This document shows, piece by piece, positions 9,093 to 16,461 of a DNA stretch of 64,000 nt. Under the pieces are notes generated by a model. The model saw only the letters and a list, made by a program, of their open reading frames with translations. It ran no database searches and was not told the DNA's origin. The position numbers and the translations under genes were made by a program. Within the stretch, counting starts at the first letter, position 1, and the number at the start of each line of letters is the position of its first letter. The stretch comes from Fibrobacteria bacterium (GTDB taxonomy: Bacteria; Fibrobacterota; Fibrobacteria; UBA5070), in NCBI GenBank assembly GCA_020633825.1, contig JACKCV010000001.1:621001-685000 (forward strand), given 5' to 3'.

Positions 9093-9761
9093 CTATTTCG
9101 AGTTGGCGGCGTCGATGGCCTGGATCAATTCCTGGTTTCCGGATTCCTGGGCGAGTTGGGTCGCATTCTGTCCGAATTTGCTCATGGGGGCCGTGGATGC
9201 ACCCTTCTCCAGCAGCAGCTGGACCGTGGGGAGCTTGCCCACCACGACGGCCCGCATGAGCGGGGTGTATCCGGCGTCGTCCTGGACATCGATTTCGACG
9301 CCTTTGGAGATCAGGAAGTCCACGACCTGCGTCCGCCCCTGCAGCACCGCCTTGTGGAGCGCGTTCTCCCCGACGGCGTCGCGGACGTTCACATCGACAC
9401 CCGCTCGGAGCAGGGCGTTCAGGACCGCGATGCTGTACTCCTGGTAGGCGGCGGATCCGGAGGCCGCGGGATTGTTCGACCCCCCCGCGAGATCCAGATC
9501 TTCGGGCTTCTTGGCATCCCCGGCGTAGACGCGGCTTTCGTCCACGCCTCCGGCCGCGGCGAGCCACGGGACCAGGCCATCCTCGAGGGCGAGCTTGGTG
9601 TCCGCACCCTTGGCGAGCGCTTCTTCGACGGCCTGCGCGCTCCCCTGCTCGGGCTGGTCGGCGTGGTACTGCAACTGTTCCTGCGGTGTCTTCACGACGG
9701 TTTGGTTGCGGCATCCACCGAGGAAGGAAACGATAGCGAGGAAGGAAACAATGGTTCTCAT
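9093..9761 (-). CDS. Ankyrin-repeat lipoprotein, candidate immunity protein
   Basis: A 222-residue protein with signal MRTIVSFLAIVSFLGGC (lipobox LGGC) and about four ankyrin repeats in the second half: GVDVNVRDAVGENALHKAV, DFLISKGVEIDVQDDAGYTPLMRAVV and LLLEKGASTAPMSKFGQNATQLAQ. Exported ankyrin proteins are known antagonists of some type VI lipase effectors; applying that here is inference. It is the first gene of a two-gene run with 7854-9044. It is separated by about 240 bases from the DUF3592 pair upstream, so it may have its own promoter. Confidence 0.8.
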   Translation of the reverse strand: MRTIVSFLAIVSFLGGCRNQTVVKTPQEQLQYHADQPEQGSAQAVEEALAKGADTKLALEDGLVPWLAAAGGVDESRVYAGDAKKPEDLDLAGGSNNPAASGSAAYQEYSIAVLNALLRAGVDVNVRDAVGENALHKAVLQGRTQVVDFLISKGVEIDVQDDAGYTPLMRAVVVGKLPTVQLLLEKGASTAPMSKFGQNATQLAQESGNQELIQAIDAANSK

Positions 9762-10005
9762 GGGTATCCTGCAGGGTTGTTCGGCGCTTCAAGAAATTGA
9801 TCGAGTCGGACGCTCCAAGAGGCTCGGAATTGGGCGTGTGTCCGTTGCTCGAACAGTTGTGGGAGGACTGGTTTTGGACCGGGAACGAAGGCTGGGGGAT
9901 CCTGGCGGAGGTGGGGGGCGGTGAGGTACATGGGTTCGATGGAACGATTCGAGGGCGGATCAGCGAATTCGCATGGGACGGACCTCGTGGAAAGGCCGCG
10001 CGGGC

Positions 10006-10473
10006 TTACCCGAAATAGGAGTCGAGCAGGAAGCCGTGGAGGAAGATGGCCAAGGGAATGCCCGCGGCCGCCAAAGTCAGGCCGAGTCCGAGGACGAGGG
10101 GAGTCATGTCGGTGGGTAGAGGGGCGACGGCCAGGAATGCCGTGTCGGGATCCGAGGGATCGACCCATGCTCGCAGCCTCGTGCCGGGCTTGGCGTGGTC
10201 GACCAATTTGCTCTCGAGGCTCTCGGGACGTCGCAAGATGTGGCCCGGATGGATGCCCGACGATTCGTGGACGATGCCGTCGATCAGATACCGGTAGCGG
10301 ATCCGAGCCTTGTGGTTTCGCTTCGCGGAGGATTCCACGACTTCGACTTCGACGCGAGGCCAGGTGGCGAAGGATCCCAGAAAACGTCTTCGAGCCCACC
10401 CCAAGCGCAGGAGAATCACTCCCGGGAGTCCGAAGGCGAGGGAAAACACCGTTCCCCAGAGGAAGGGACTCAT
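10006..10473 (-). CDS. DUF3592-like membrane protein, last gene of the effector B operon
   Basis: A 155-residue protein with one hydrophobic segment at the N-terminus (LWGTVFSLAFGLPGVILL) and another near the C-terminus (VLGLGLTLAAAGIPLAIFL). Between them is a beta-rich region with the DUF3592 pattern (WPRVEVEVVESSA, IRYRYLIDGIVHESSGIHPG, VDPSDPDTAFL). The start ATG at 10473 overlaps the preceding gene's TGA (ATGA), so the two are coupled. Function is unknown in this family. Placement directly after a toxin and its exported partner suggests an accessory protective or membrane-stress role, which is speculative. Confidence 0.75.
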   Translation of the reverse strand: MSPFLWGTVFSLAFGLPGVILLRLGWARRRFLGSFATWPRVEVEVVESSAKRNHKARIRYRYLIDGIVHESSGIHPGHILRRPESLESKLVDHAKPGTRLRAWVDPSDPDTAFLAVAPLPTDMTPLVLGLGLTLAAAGIPLAIFLHGFLLDSYFG

Positions 10474-10976
10474 GCTCCGGATCCTGGCTGGATGGTGACA
10501 CGTTTCATCTGATCGAGGATGGCTCGCGTCGGATGGCGTGCGCCCAGGAGGAGCACCCCTCCTCCGAAGAAGATTCCTCCCGCCAAGGCGACAATGCCAG
10601 CGAGGAAACCCTCGACCTCGGGCACACCCGTTCCCGTCAGGATCGTGGATCTCCCCGGATCGACCGGGGCTACATGGACCCGGACGGTGGAGCCGGAGAG
10701 CGCCGAATCGACGGATGCGGCTTCCGAAGCACGGTAGAGGGATTTGGTCGGATGCAGTGTGGATCCCCGATAGTCGGTTCCTCCGAAGCTGTACCGATAC
10801 GAGATCGTCGCCGAAAACCGTATGGAGTCGACGGGAGTGAAGATCAAGGAATCGAGAGTCCCCTCGACGACCGGCCAGGACCGGGATTCCTTGGCCAGCA
10901 GGAACGATCGGACCTTTGATTGAAAGAGGAGCACGCCGACGAGGATCACCAGGATGCCACCCGATCGTCGAATCAT
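10470..10976 (-). CDS. DUF3592-like membrane protein, paralogue of the next gene
   Basis: A 168-residue protein with an N-terminal membrane segment (GGILVILVGVLLF), a central DUF3592-type beta region (SRSWPVVEGTLDSLIF, ISYRYSFGGTDYRGSTLHP, VHVAPVDPGRSTIL) and a glycine-rich C-terminal membrane segment (FLAGIVALAGGIFFGGGVLLL). The ATG at 10976 overlaps the upstream TGA (ATGA). It is paralogous to the downstream gene, so the pair arose by tandem duplication. It belongs to a four-gene translationally coupled run that starts with effector B. Confidence 0.75.
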   Translation of the reverse strand: MIRRSGGILVILVGVLLFQSKVRSFLLAKESRSWPVVEGTLDSLIFTPVDSIRFSATISYRYSFGGTDYRGSTLHPTKSLYRASEAASVDSALSGSTVRVHVAPVDPGRSTILTGTGVPEVEGFLAGIVALAGGIFFGGGVLLLGARHPTRAILDQMKRVTIQPGSGA

Positions 10977-11635
10977 GGGTTGCCCGACCGGGAAGGAACG
11001 GACTTGATGAGGATTCCGCGATGCCAGGTCTGGAGCACGGGAATCCCGTCGTTCCGGAATCCCGCGACTTCCCCATCGGCGGGGCCGGAGTAGACGGCCT
11101 TCCCGGTCCGCGGATCGAAATTTTCCACATGGACCGTCAGTCCGTTTTCGTCGATGGTCTCCCGCAGGTAGGCTTTTCCCTCGCCGAGGGTGAACCAGGT
11201 GCGGGAGGTCGGGCGGCCCGCCTCGTAGAAGACGGAGTCGATGCGGATTCCCGACGAATCCCATCGGACTCCCGGACCGACGGGCTGACATTTCCCGTCC
11301 AGAGTCTGCCGGTCCATGGGGGTTCGATTGGGGTGGCGGTTCCAGCGCAGGTTGGGGGAGAAGACGCCGGCGGTATCGCCTTCGGGGTACAGTGCGAATC
11401 CCACCAGGGCTCCGCACTCCGTGGACCAGCTGGCCCATTGGCGAAGGGTGCCGTTGTCGTGGTAGGTCCTGAGGCTGTCGGCGACGCCGGGTGAACCCAG
11501 ATGGAGGCGCTGGATCACAACGCCTTTGGAGTTTCGCGTGGTTTCCCAATGCGGTTCGCCAGTGCCCTTGGATGCCGTTTGGGGGGCGGAATGGATCCAT
11601 GGCGCCGCAAACAATGCGATCAGGGGAATCCTCAC
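10973..11635 (-). CDS. Exported MORN/YwqK-like protein, candidate immunity protein to effector B
   Basis: A 220-residue protein. The GTG start at 11635 overlaps the effector B TGA (GTGA), which fixes the start and implies translational coupling. The N-terminus (MRIPLIALFAAPWIHSAPQ) is a short Sec signal without a lipobox Cys. The mature part has repeats reminiscent of MORN_2/YwqK proteins (YHDNGTLRQWASW, SVFYEAGRPTSRTWF, ENFDPRTGKAVYSG). By position it is the first candidate for immunity to effector B in the periplasm. The homology is motif-level only. Confidence 0.7.
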   Translation of the reverse strand: MRIPLIALFAAPWIHSAPQTASKGTGEPHWETTRNSKGVVIQRLHLGSPGVADSLRTYHDNGTLRQWASWSTECGALVGFALYPEGDTAGVFSPNLRWNRHPNRTPMDRQTLDGKCQPVGPGVRWDSSGIRIDSVFYEAGRPTSRTWFTLGEGKAYLRETIDENGLTVHVENFDPRTGKAVYSGPADGEVAGFRNDGIPVLQTWHRGILIKSVPSRSGNP

Positions 11636-14600
11636 TGGATGTAGATCCCTTTGCTGGCCAAGGCGAGGTCGAGGGAGGTCTGGAACACCGCGTACCCGAA
11701 GTTCACGGGAACATCCTTGCCGTGTGCTTTCAGCTTCCGGATTCCCTGGTTGATCAGTTCCGGGTCCGAACTCTGCAGGCTGCTTCCGGGCATGGCGAGA
11801 TTGCGAAGCACCCAACGGGTCTTGTGGGCGGAACCCGAATGGATGATGGAGAGGATCGCTTCGTAGTCGGAGCTTTCGAAGGTTGTCAGGATGATGCGGA
11901 GGGATTTCGCCAGCGCTTCCGGAGTGGCCACGTCCAAGGACGTCTTCGGCTGGGGGGATTTGGAGACGGCCTTCGCGGTGATGGCCTTCTTCATTTGAGG
12001 AATGCCAGGATGGGGGAGTGCCGAGGACACCCAGGATTCGAAATCAGACAAGGCGTCCTTGGTGGCCTTCACGGCGGAATCGACGCCCGCTTCGATGGTG
12101 GCCAGCTGCGCAAGACTCCAGTCGCTGAGCGCTTGGTAGGCGTCTCCCATGATTTCTTCGACATAGTGGTGGTCGACGGAGTCCAGAATGTATCCGACGA
12201 GCTTCACGCCCTGGTCGATCCCGACTTCGAAGGCGGCTCCGAGCTTTCCTCCCAGGCCCACGACGACCATGGCGGCAAATTCCACGCGGAACTTGCCGTC
12301 CTTGTAGCCGAACACGGCCTTCAAGCCGATTCCCGCTCCTGCCCTTCCGGCGGCGACGGCCTGGAGAGCGGCAAGACCTTCGAAACTATTGCCGTCGTGG
12401 GGTTTCCATTCCGCGGAAGCGGCGAGCTTGCCCTCCGCGGAGGCTCCCGCGAAGGCATCCGCCTCGGCTTCCCCGTAGGCATCGGTCTTTCCGGTCTTCG
12501 ACCAGTCGACCACCGGAAAGGAGATCGCCGCGGAGGCGGAGGCGCCCACGAAGGCCTTCCCGTCGAGTTCGAACTTGATTCGAATCCAGAGCTGCCGGTT
12601 GTTCTTGATCAGCGATGCCTTGGACTTGTCCTTGGGTTGCAGCAAGGAGAAGAGGTCGAACCCCTTCTTCTCGGGCAGGAACACCGCACCGTTGGCCTTG
12701 CCCTCGGCCAGCGAATAGGACACGTCCCCATGAGCGCTGAACTTGATCTTCTTGTCGGACAGGGAGAATTCCCCGTCGACGGCCGCACCGGCAACGAAGC
12801 GGAAGAACTGGGATTCGGCGGAGGCTTCCCAGTAGTCGCTCTTCTCCCCACCCTTGGTCGACTTGTTGCCGACCTTCCAGTCCCAAGGCCAGGTGGTGTC
12901 GATCTTCTCGCTTTGCCAAAGGACGCCTTTGAGATTGGTCTTGAATTCGTCCTTGAGTTTGGGGGGAGCTCCTCCCCACCATTTCCGCACCCTCTTTTCT
13001 GCGTCCTTGTCCTGGATCGAGCGCCAGTGTCCCTTGACCTTGCGTTTGGAGGTCTCGGTGGGGTTGATGTAGAGCCTTCGCGGAAGCTTGGCGTATTTCA
13101 CATTGTCGGCGATCAGGAGCAATTCCTGGATGGAATTGGGGGTGGCGTTGGCCGTCTCCTTGAATTTTTCAGAGATCTTCTCGGAAAGCGCCACGCCCTT
13201 GTCCATGGCGCTCTTCATGGTCTTGGGGTCCTGCAATTGGTCCCGATAATCCGCGATTTCCTTCTGCAGCCCCAGGATCTCCTTGAGGTAGGGGAACAGA
13301 TCATCGGCTTCTTTGGAGCTCAACTCCCAGTATTCCGACCTGCCGGGCACGAAGAAGAGAATCGTGTCGTCGGAGGGGGTGGAGTTCTTGTCGGAGTCCG
13401 GGACGAGTTTGGTTTTGCTGGTCTTGCCCTTGTCCTCGACCGGGTTCTCCTGGACGGTGACCTTGGCCTTCGCGGGGGGATCGACCAGGATCGGTTCGCT
13501 TCCTCCGGCGAAGAACATGATCTGGACGGAGCGCTGATCGGGATCCTCCTCGGCCGATGCGAAATCCTCGCCGTTGCCGAAGGTCCCGTCCCCATCCCGA
13601 CCCCACAGCGGGATCTTCCAATCGGGGGCCTTGCCGGGATCCGCGCCCATCGCGGACTGGACGAGGGCCAGGATCTGGCGCAGGATGGCGTTCCAGGTCT
13701 TGGGGCCGCATTTCCCGTCGACGGTCAGCCCCAGATTCCAGGAGCCGTTGGCATGGTTCTGGAACGTCTCGACGGCCGAAGACGTCTGTTTCCCCGCCAC
13801 GCCATCCACGGGACCCGGATCGCAGGGGACGTTGGCGTAGGCCGCGAGGTCGGCGAGGAATTGCTGCAGATCTTCGGTGCGGAAATTCGCCTTGGCGAGC
13901 GCTTCCCACGACTTCTCGTCGCGCGCGAGGATCGCCTTGACGACCTTGGCGCGTCGGCGCGACAATTCCCGGTTGTGGTCGGGATCGCCCGAGGAGGAGG
14001 CGAAGCCGAAGCAGATCGTGCTTTCGGGGCGATCGGGCTCGGGCGGCTTGGCCGTTCGCTTCAGGGCGGTGGCCAGCACCGAAACCAGGCTTCCGTCGCT
14101 TCCCAGGAAGGGGAATTCCCCGTCGAGCCCGAAGTGGATGTCGCCTCCGCCGACCCAGTGGGCGTGCGTCTTCAGGGCCACCTTGACCCTCGGGCTGGTC
14201 GCGGGTTCGGCGGCCTCCTGGTGGGTGGCCGTGAGCCAGAATTCGATCGTCTCGCCCAGGACGTAGGGCATGGCGGTTTCCAGGACGTCCTTGGCCTTGA
14301 CGGTGTGGGTCTCTCCGTCGGAATCGGGGAAACCCTCGATGCCGCGCACGATGGACTGCTCTTCGGGGACCCCGTCGCGGATCCACGACTGGTGGAGATC
14401 GAAGAAGGCGCGGCGCGTCCTGCCGGGTGCGGTGCGACGGACATCCACGGCCATCTCGAAGGCTTCGTTGAAGCGCAGCTGCTCGGTCGGGGTCAGGAAA
14501 CGGCAATTGGAGAGGACCACCGAGTTGGTGGCCGCGGGGGGCTTGTCGGAAGGGGGAGCGCAGCTGGATCCTTCCGGCCACGGATCGTTCTCGCGGGTCT

Positions 14601-14760
14601 TGGCGAGGTAGTCGGGATCCACGGCGGGGCGCTGCGGGGCGGCGGCCGTGGGAAAGCGGATTTCACCGACCGGCTTCCCCTTGTAGCGGTCCAGCAAGGA
14701 CGGGCCGCTGAATGGACTCTTGGCGCCGAAAGGGGATGGATTGGGAAAAGGTGAGTTCAT
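11632..14760 (-). CDS. Effector B: carrier module fused to a large putative membrane-active domain
   Basis: A protein of 1042 residues. The first 443 are the shared carrier module, with SPFSGPSLLDRY, OmpA-like ICFGFASSSG, peptidoglycan-binding DGVAGKQTSSAVETFQ and NPVED at 439-443. The C-terminal 600 residues begin with a charged helical region (LKEILGLQKEIADYRDQL). They continue with an Ala/Gly-rich beta region (ASAESQFFRFVAGAAVDGEF, SYSLAEGKANGAVFLPEKKG, ASASAAISF, AGASAEGKLAASAEW) and then hydrophobic glycine-rich stretches (GRAGAGIGLKAVFGY, FAAMVVVGLGGKLGAAFEVG). This layout recalls VasX-like pore-forming type VI toxins, but the match is impressionistic. The stop overlaps the GTG of the exported downstream gene. 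There is no signal peptide. Confidence 0.75.
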   Translation of the reverse strand: MNSPFPNPSPFGAKSPFSGPSLLDRYKGKPVGEIRFPTAAAPQRPAVDPDYLAKTRENDPWPEGSSCAPPSDKPPAATNSVVLSNCRFLTPTEQLRFNEAFEMAVDVRRTAPGRTRRAFFDLHQSWIRDGVPEEQSIVRGIEGFPDSDGETHTVKAKDVLETAMPYVLGETIEFWLTATHQEAAEPATSPRVKVALKTHAHWVGGGDIHFGLDGEFPFLGSDGSLVSVLATALKRTAKPPEPDRPESTICFGFASSSGDPDHNRELSRRRAKVVKAILARDEKSWEALAKANFRTEDLQQFLADLAAYANVPCDPGPVDGVAGKQTSSAVETFQNHANGSWNLGLTVDGKCGPKTWNAILRQILALVQSAMGADPGKAPDWKIPLWGRDGDGTFGNGEDFASAEEDPDQRSVQIMFFAGGSEPILVDPPAKAKVTVQENPVEDKGKTSKTKLVPDSDKNSTPSDDTILFFVPGRSEYWELSSKEADDLFPYLKEILGLQKEIADYRDQLQDPKTMKSAMDKGVALSEKISEKFKETANATPNSIQELLLIADNVKYAKLPRRLYINPTETSKRKVKGHWRSIQDKDAEKRVRKWWGGAPPKLKDEFKTNLKGVLWQSEKIDTTWPWDWKVGNKSTKGGEKSDYWEASAESQFFRFVAGAAVDGEFSLSDKKIKFSAHGDVSYSLAEGKANGAVFLPEKKGFDLFSLLQPKDKSKASLIKNNRQLWIRIKFELDGKAFVGASASAAISFPVVDWSKTGKTDAYGEAEADAFAGASAEGKLAASAEWKPHDGNSFEGLAALQAVAAGRAGAGIGLKAVFGYKDGKFRVEFAAMVVVGLGGKLGAAFEVGIDQGVKLVGYILDSVDHHYVEEIMGDAYQALSDWSLAQLATIEAGVDSAVKATKDALSDFESWVSSALPHPGIPQMKKAITAKAVSKSPQPKTSLDVATPEALAKSLRIILTTFESSDYEAILSIIHSGSAHKTRWVLRNLAMPGSSLQSSDPELINQGIRKLKAHGKDVPVNFGYAVFQTSLDLALASKGIYIQ

Positions 14761-15156
14761 GTGCGGCGCCTGGGTGGGAATCGTGATCGCTACGTCGGCC
14801 GCCAGGGCGGCGTGAAGGGGTCGTCCGCCGGAGGACCCTTCCCGAAACCGAAGTGTAGGAAACTACCCGGAGGGGAACGAGTGCGGTCCCTCGGCGGGGG
14901 ATGGAAGTGTGCTCTGGATTTCGGGTTGGTGCCGAACCATGAGGGGAGGTGCGTTCCGGAGATCCCCGGGAGGGGGATGGCCGATGGGAGAACGGGAGCG
15001 ACCTGCCGGGAGGACCGGGCAAGGCGTGGGCTGTTGTCGCGCCGACCGGCGTATACCCTGAAGCTCATCAAGGGGAATTCGCTGGACGAAGAGGCGGGGG
15101 GAGCTTGGTTCCCTTCCAGCTCGCCAGGTTTTTTCAGTGAACGGGATTCATGGGCG
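14761..15156 (-). other. Gene-free stretch upstream of effector B
   Basis: This 396-base stretch separates the effector B start from the end of the lipoprotein at 15157-16461. It contains the AGTTTCCTAC element listed separately. I see no convincing gene, tRNA or terminator; the open frames are short and of shadow composition. Confidence 0.5.
14855..14864 (-). promoter_or_regulatory. Upstream element shared by carriers B and A (AGTTTCCTAC)
   Basis: AGTTTCCTAC on the minus strand lies 95 bases before the carrier B ATG, the same ten bases at the same distance as in carrier A. The conserved spacing within otherwise different leaders argues for a functional element such as a promoter hexamer or operator. 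Confidence 0.35.
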
Positions 15157-16461
15157 CTACCGATCGCTCGATGCGGCAGTGTTTGAAATCCCAGCCTTTC
15201 GCGGTTGTGGCGAAAAGACCAGATTTGTGATTTTCAGGGTGTCCCGGAAGGGGTTTCCAGGAATTCTGCTCCAGAGTTCTTCGGTCATCGTGATGGTTTT
15301 CTCCGTTCCAAAAATGATGGGGACGGATTGGATTCCCAATAGGTCATCGAAGAATTTTTCTGCGATCAATTCTCCGTTGTTGTCCAGGGCAAACAGGCGG
15401 GATCTCGAGATCCCGGATCGAATTGGATCTGTGGCGCTTGAGAACAAGTACCTGCCCTCGCCGATTTCCATCATGGAGCCGGAGACCTCGGAATGGTCAA
15501 GGCTGGAAGAATACTCCCACTTGATCGTTCCATTCCGTCTGATGGCGAAGATTTTCAATTGATCGCAGGAGGGGCACGATGCGTCTGAAGGAGAACGGTT
15601 CGTCCCGAACAGGATGACGGATCCCTGGGGATCGATGTGAATTGTTAAAGGATACAACTGCGGGAAGTTTTTAGTCCAAAGGGTGTCGCCGGTAGGATGG
15701 AGCTTGGCAAACCAGAGCGATCCTCTCTGGCTGTGAAAGCCGGTGTGGTCGGCGGCAAGGAATATTGCGCTATCTCCATCGTTTGCCATGGAATAGGGAG
15801 TGCAGGACCCTGCGCAGGACAAGGTTTTCGAGCCCAGAAGTTTCCCTTCCAGGGAGTATCGCCGCAAGCGCAAGCCTGTTTGGAGCGATTTCGATTCCCC
15901 AGCTCCCACAGCGAGGAAGATTTCCCTTTTTAAGAGGATAGGCCCGGCCGAGGTCTGGGAGGGAAATGCCATGCCATGAATTTTTTTGGACCAAATTCGT
16001 TTCCAGCTTGGATCGAATTTATTCAAGAATAGGTTCCCGGAGCCATGCATCGTGTCAAATGAACCCGAAATCGAATAGGCATTCCCGTCGCCATCGAATT
16101 GGCTGGGGATGGATCGATTCAAGGTGGTATTGGTGACCTTGGGCGGATCTCCCGGGGACCTCATCGTCAGGAGGTGGAAAGATGTGGTTTCCATTTCCTG
16201 CATGGAGTTGGAACGTACGAGAAGCACCTGATCTCCATTCGGCATCTGGGCGTACGCATCGACCGAGTTATGCTCGCCAAGACTGAAGGTGGAGGTGCCG
16301 AGGATCTGGAAGGTCGTGGATGGTGGGACATACTTTTTCTCCTGGAGGCTGTCCGCCAAGCAGGAGGAAAGTATCAAGGCGAGTGCGGTGGTTGTTGCTG
16401 GGAATCGCAAACGACCCGGGATTGCTGAGGGGGTGGTTAAATTAGGGAGGTGAATTTTCAT
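15157..16461 (-). CDS. Lipoprotein of unknown function, probable beta-propeller, cassette C
   Basis: A 434-residue protein with a long N-region, a hydrophobic core (TTTALALILSSC) and lipobox LSSC near residue 34. The mature part has repeated beta-strand patterns with DGDGN, GDTLWTKNF and NGTIKWEYS, typical of PQQ/propeller-like outer-surface proteins. I cannot assign a family. Its ATG at 16461 lies 20 bases inside the end of the repeat protein upstream, so it is the fourth gene of the cassette C operon. It may be a second immunity factor or a passenger. Confidence 0.7.
   Translation of the reverse strand: MKIHLPNLTTPSAIPGRLRFPATTTALALILSSCLADSLQEKKYVPPSTTFQILGTSTFSLGEHNSVDAYAQMPNGDQVLLVRSNSMQEMETTSFHLLTMRSPGDPPKVTNTTLNRSIPSQFDGDGNAYSISGSFDTMHGSGNLFLNKFDPSWKRIWSKKIHGMAFPSQTSAGPILLKREIFLAVGAGESKSLQTGLRLRRYSLEGKLLGSKTLSCAGSCTPYSMANDGDSAIFLAADHTGFHSQRGSLWFAKLHPTGDTLWTKNFPQLYPLTIHIDPQGSVILFGTNRSPSDASCPSCDQLKIFAIRRNGTIKWEYSSSLDHSEVSGSMMEIGEGRYLFSSATDPIRSGISRSRLFALDNNGELIAEKFFDDLLGIQSVPIIFGTEKTITMTEELWSRIPGNPFRDTLKITNLVFSPQPRKAGISNTAASSDR

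Noticed and set aside
11491..14754. A 1087-codon plus-strand open frame opposite effector B
   Set aside because: Shadow of effector B, with the same composition artefact as above.
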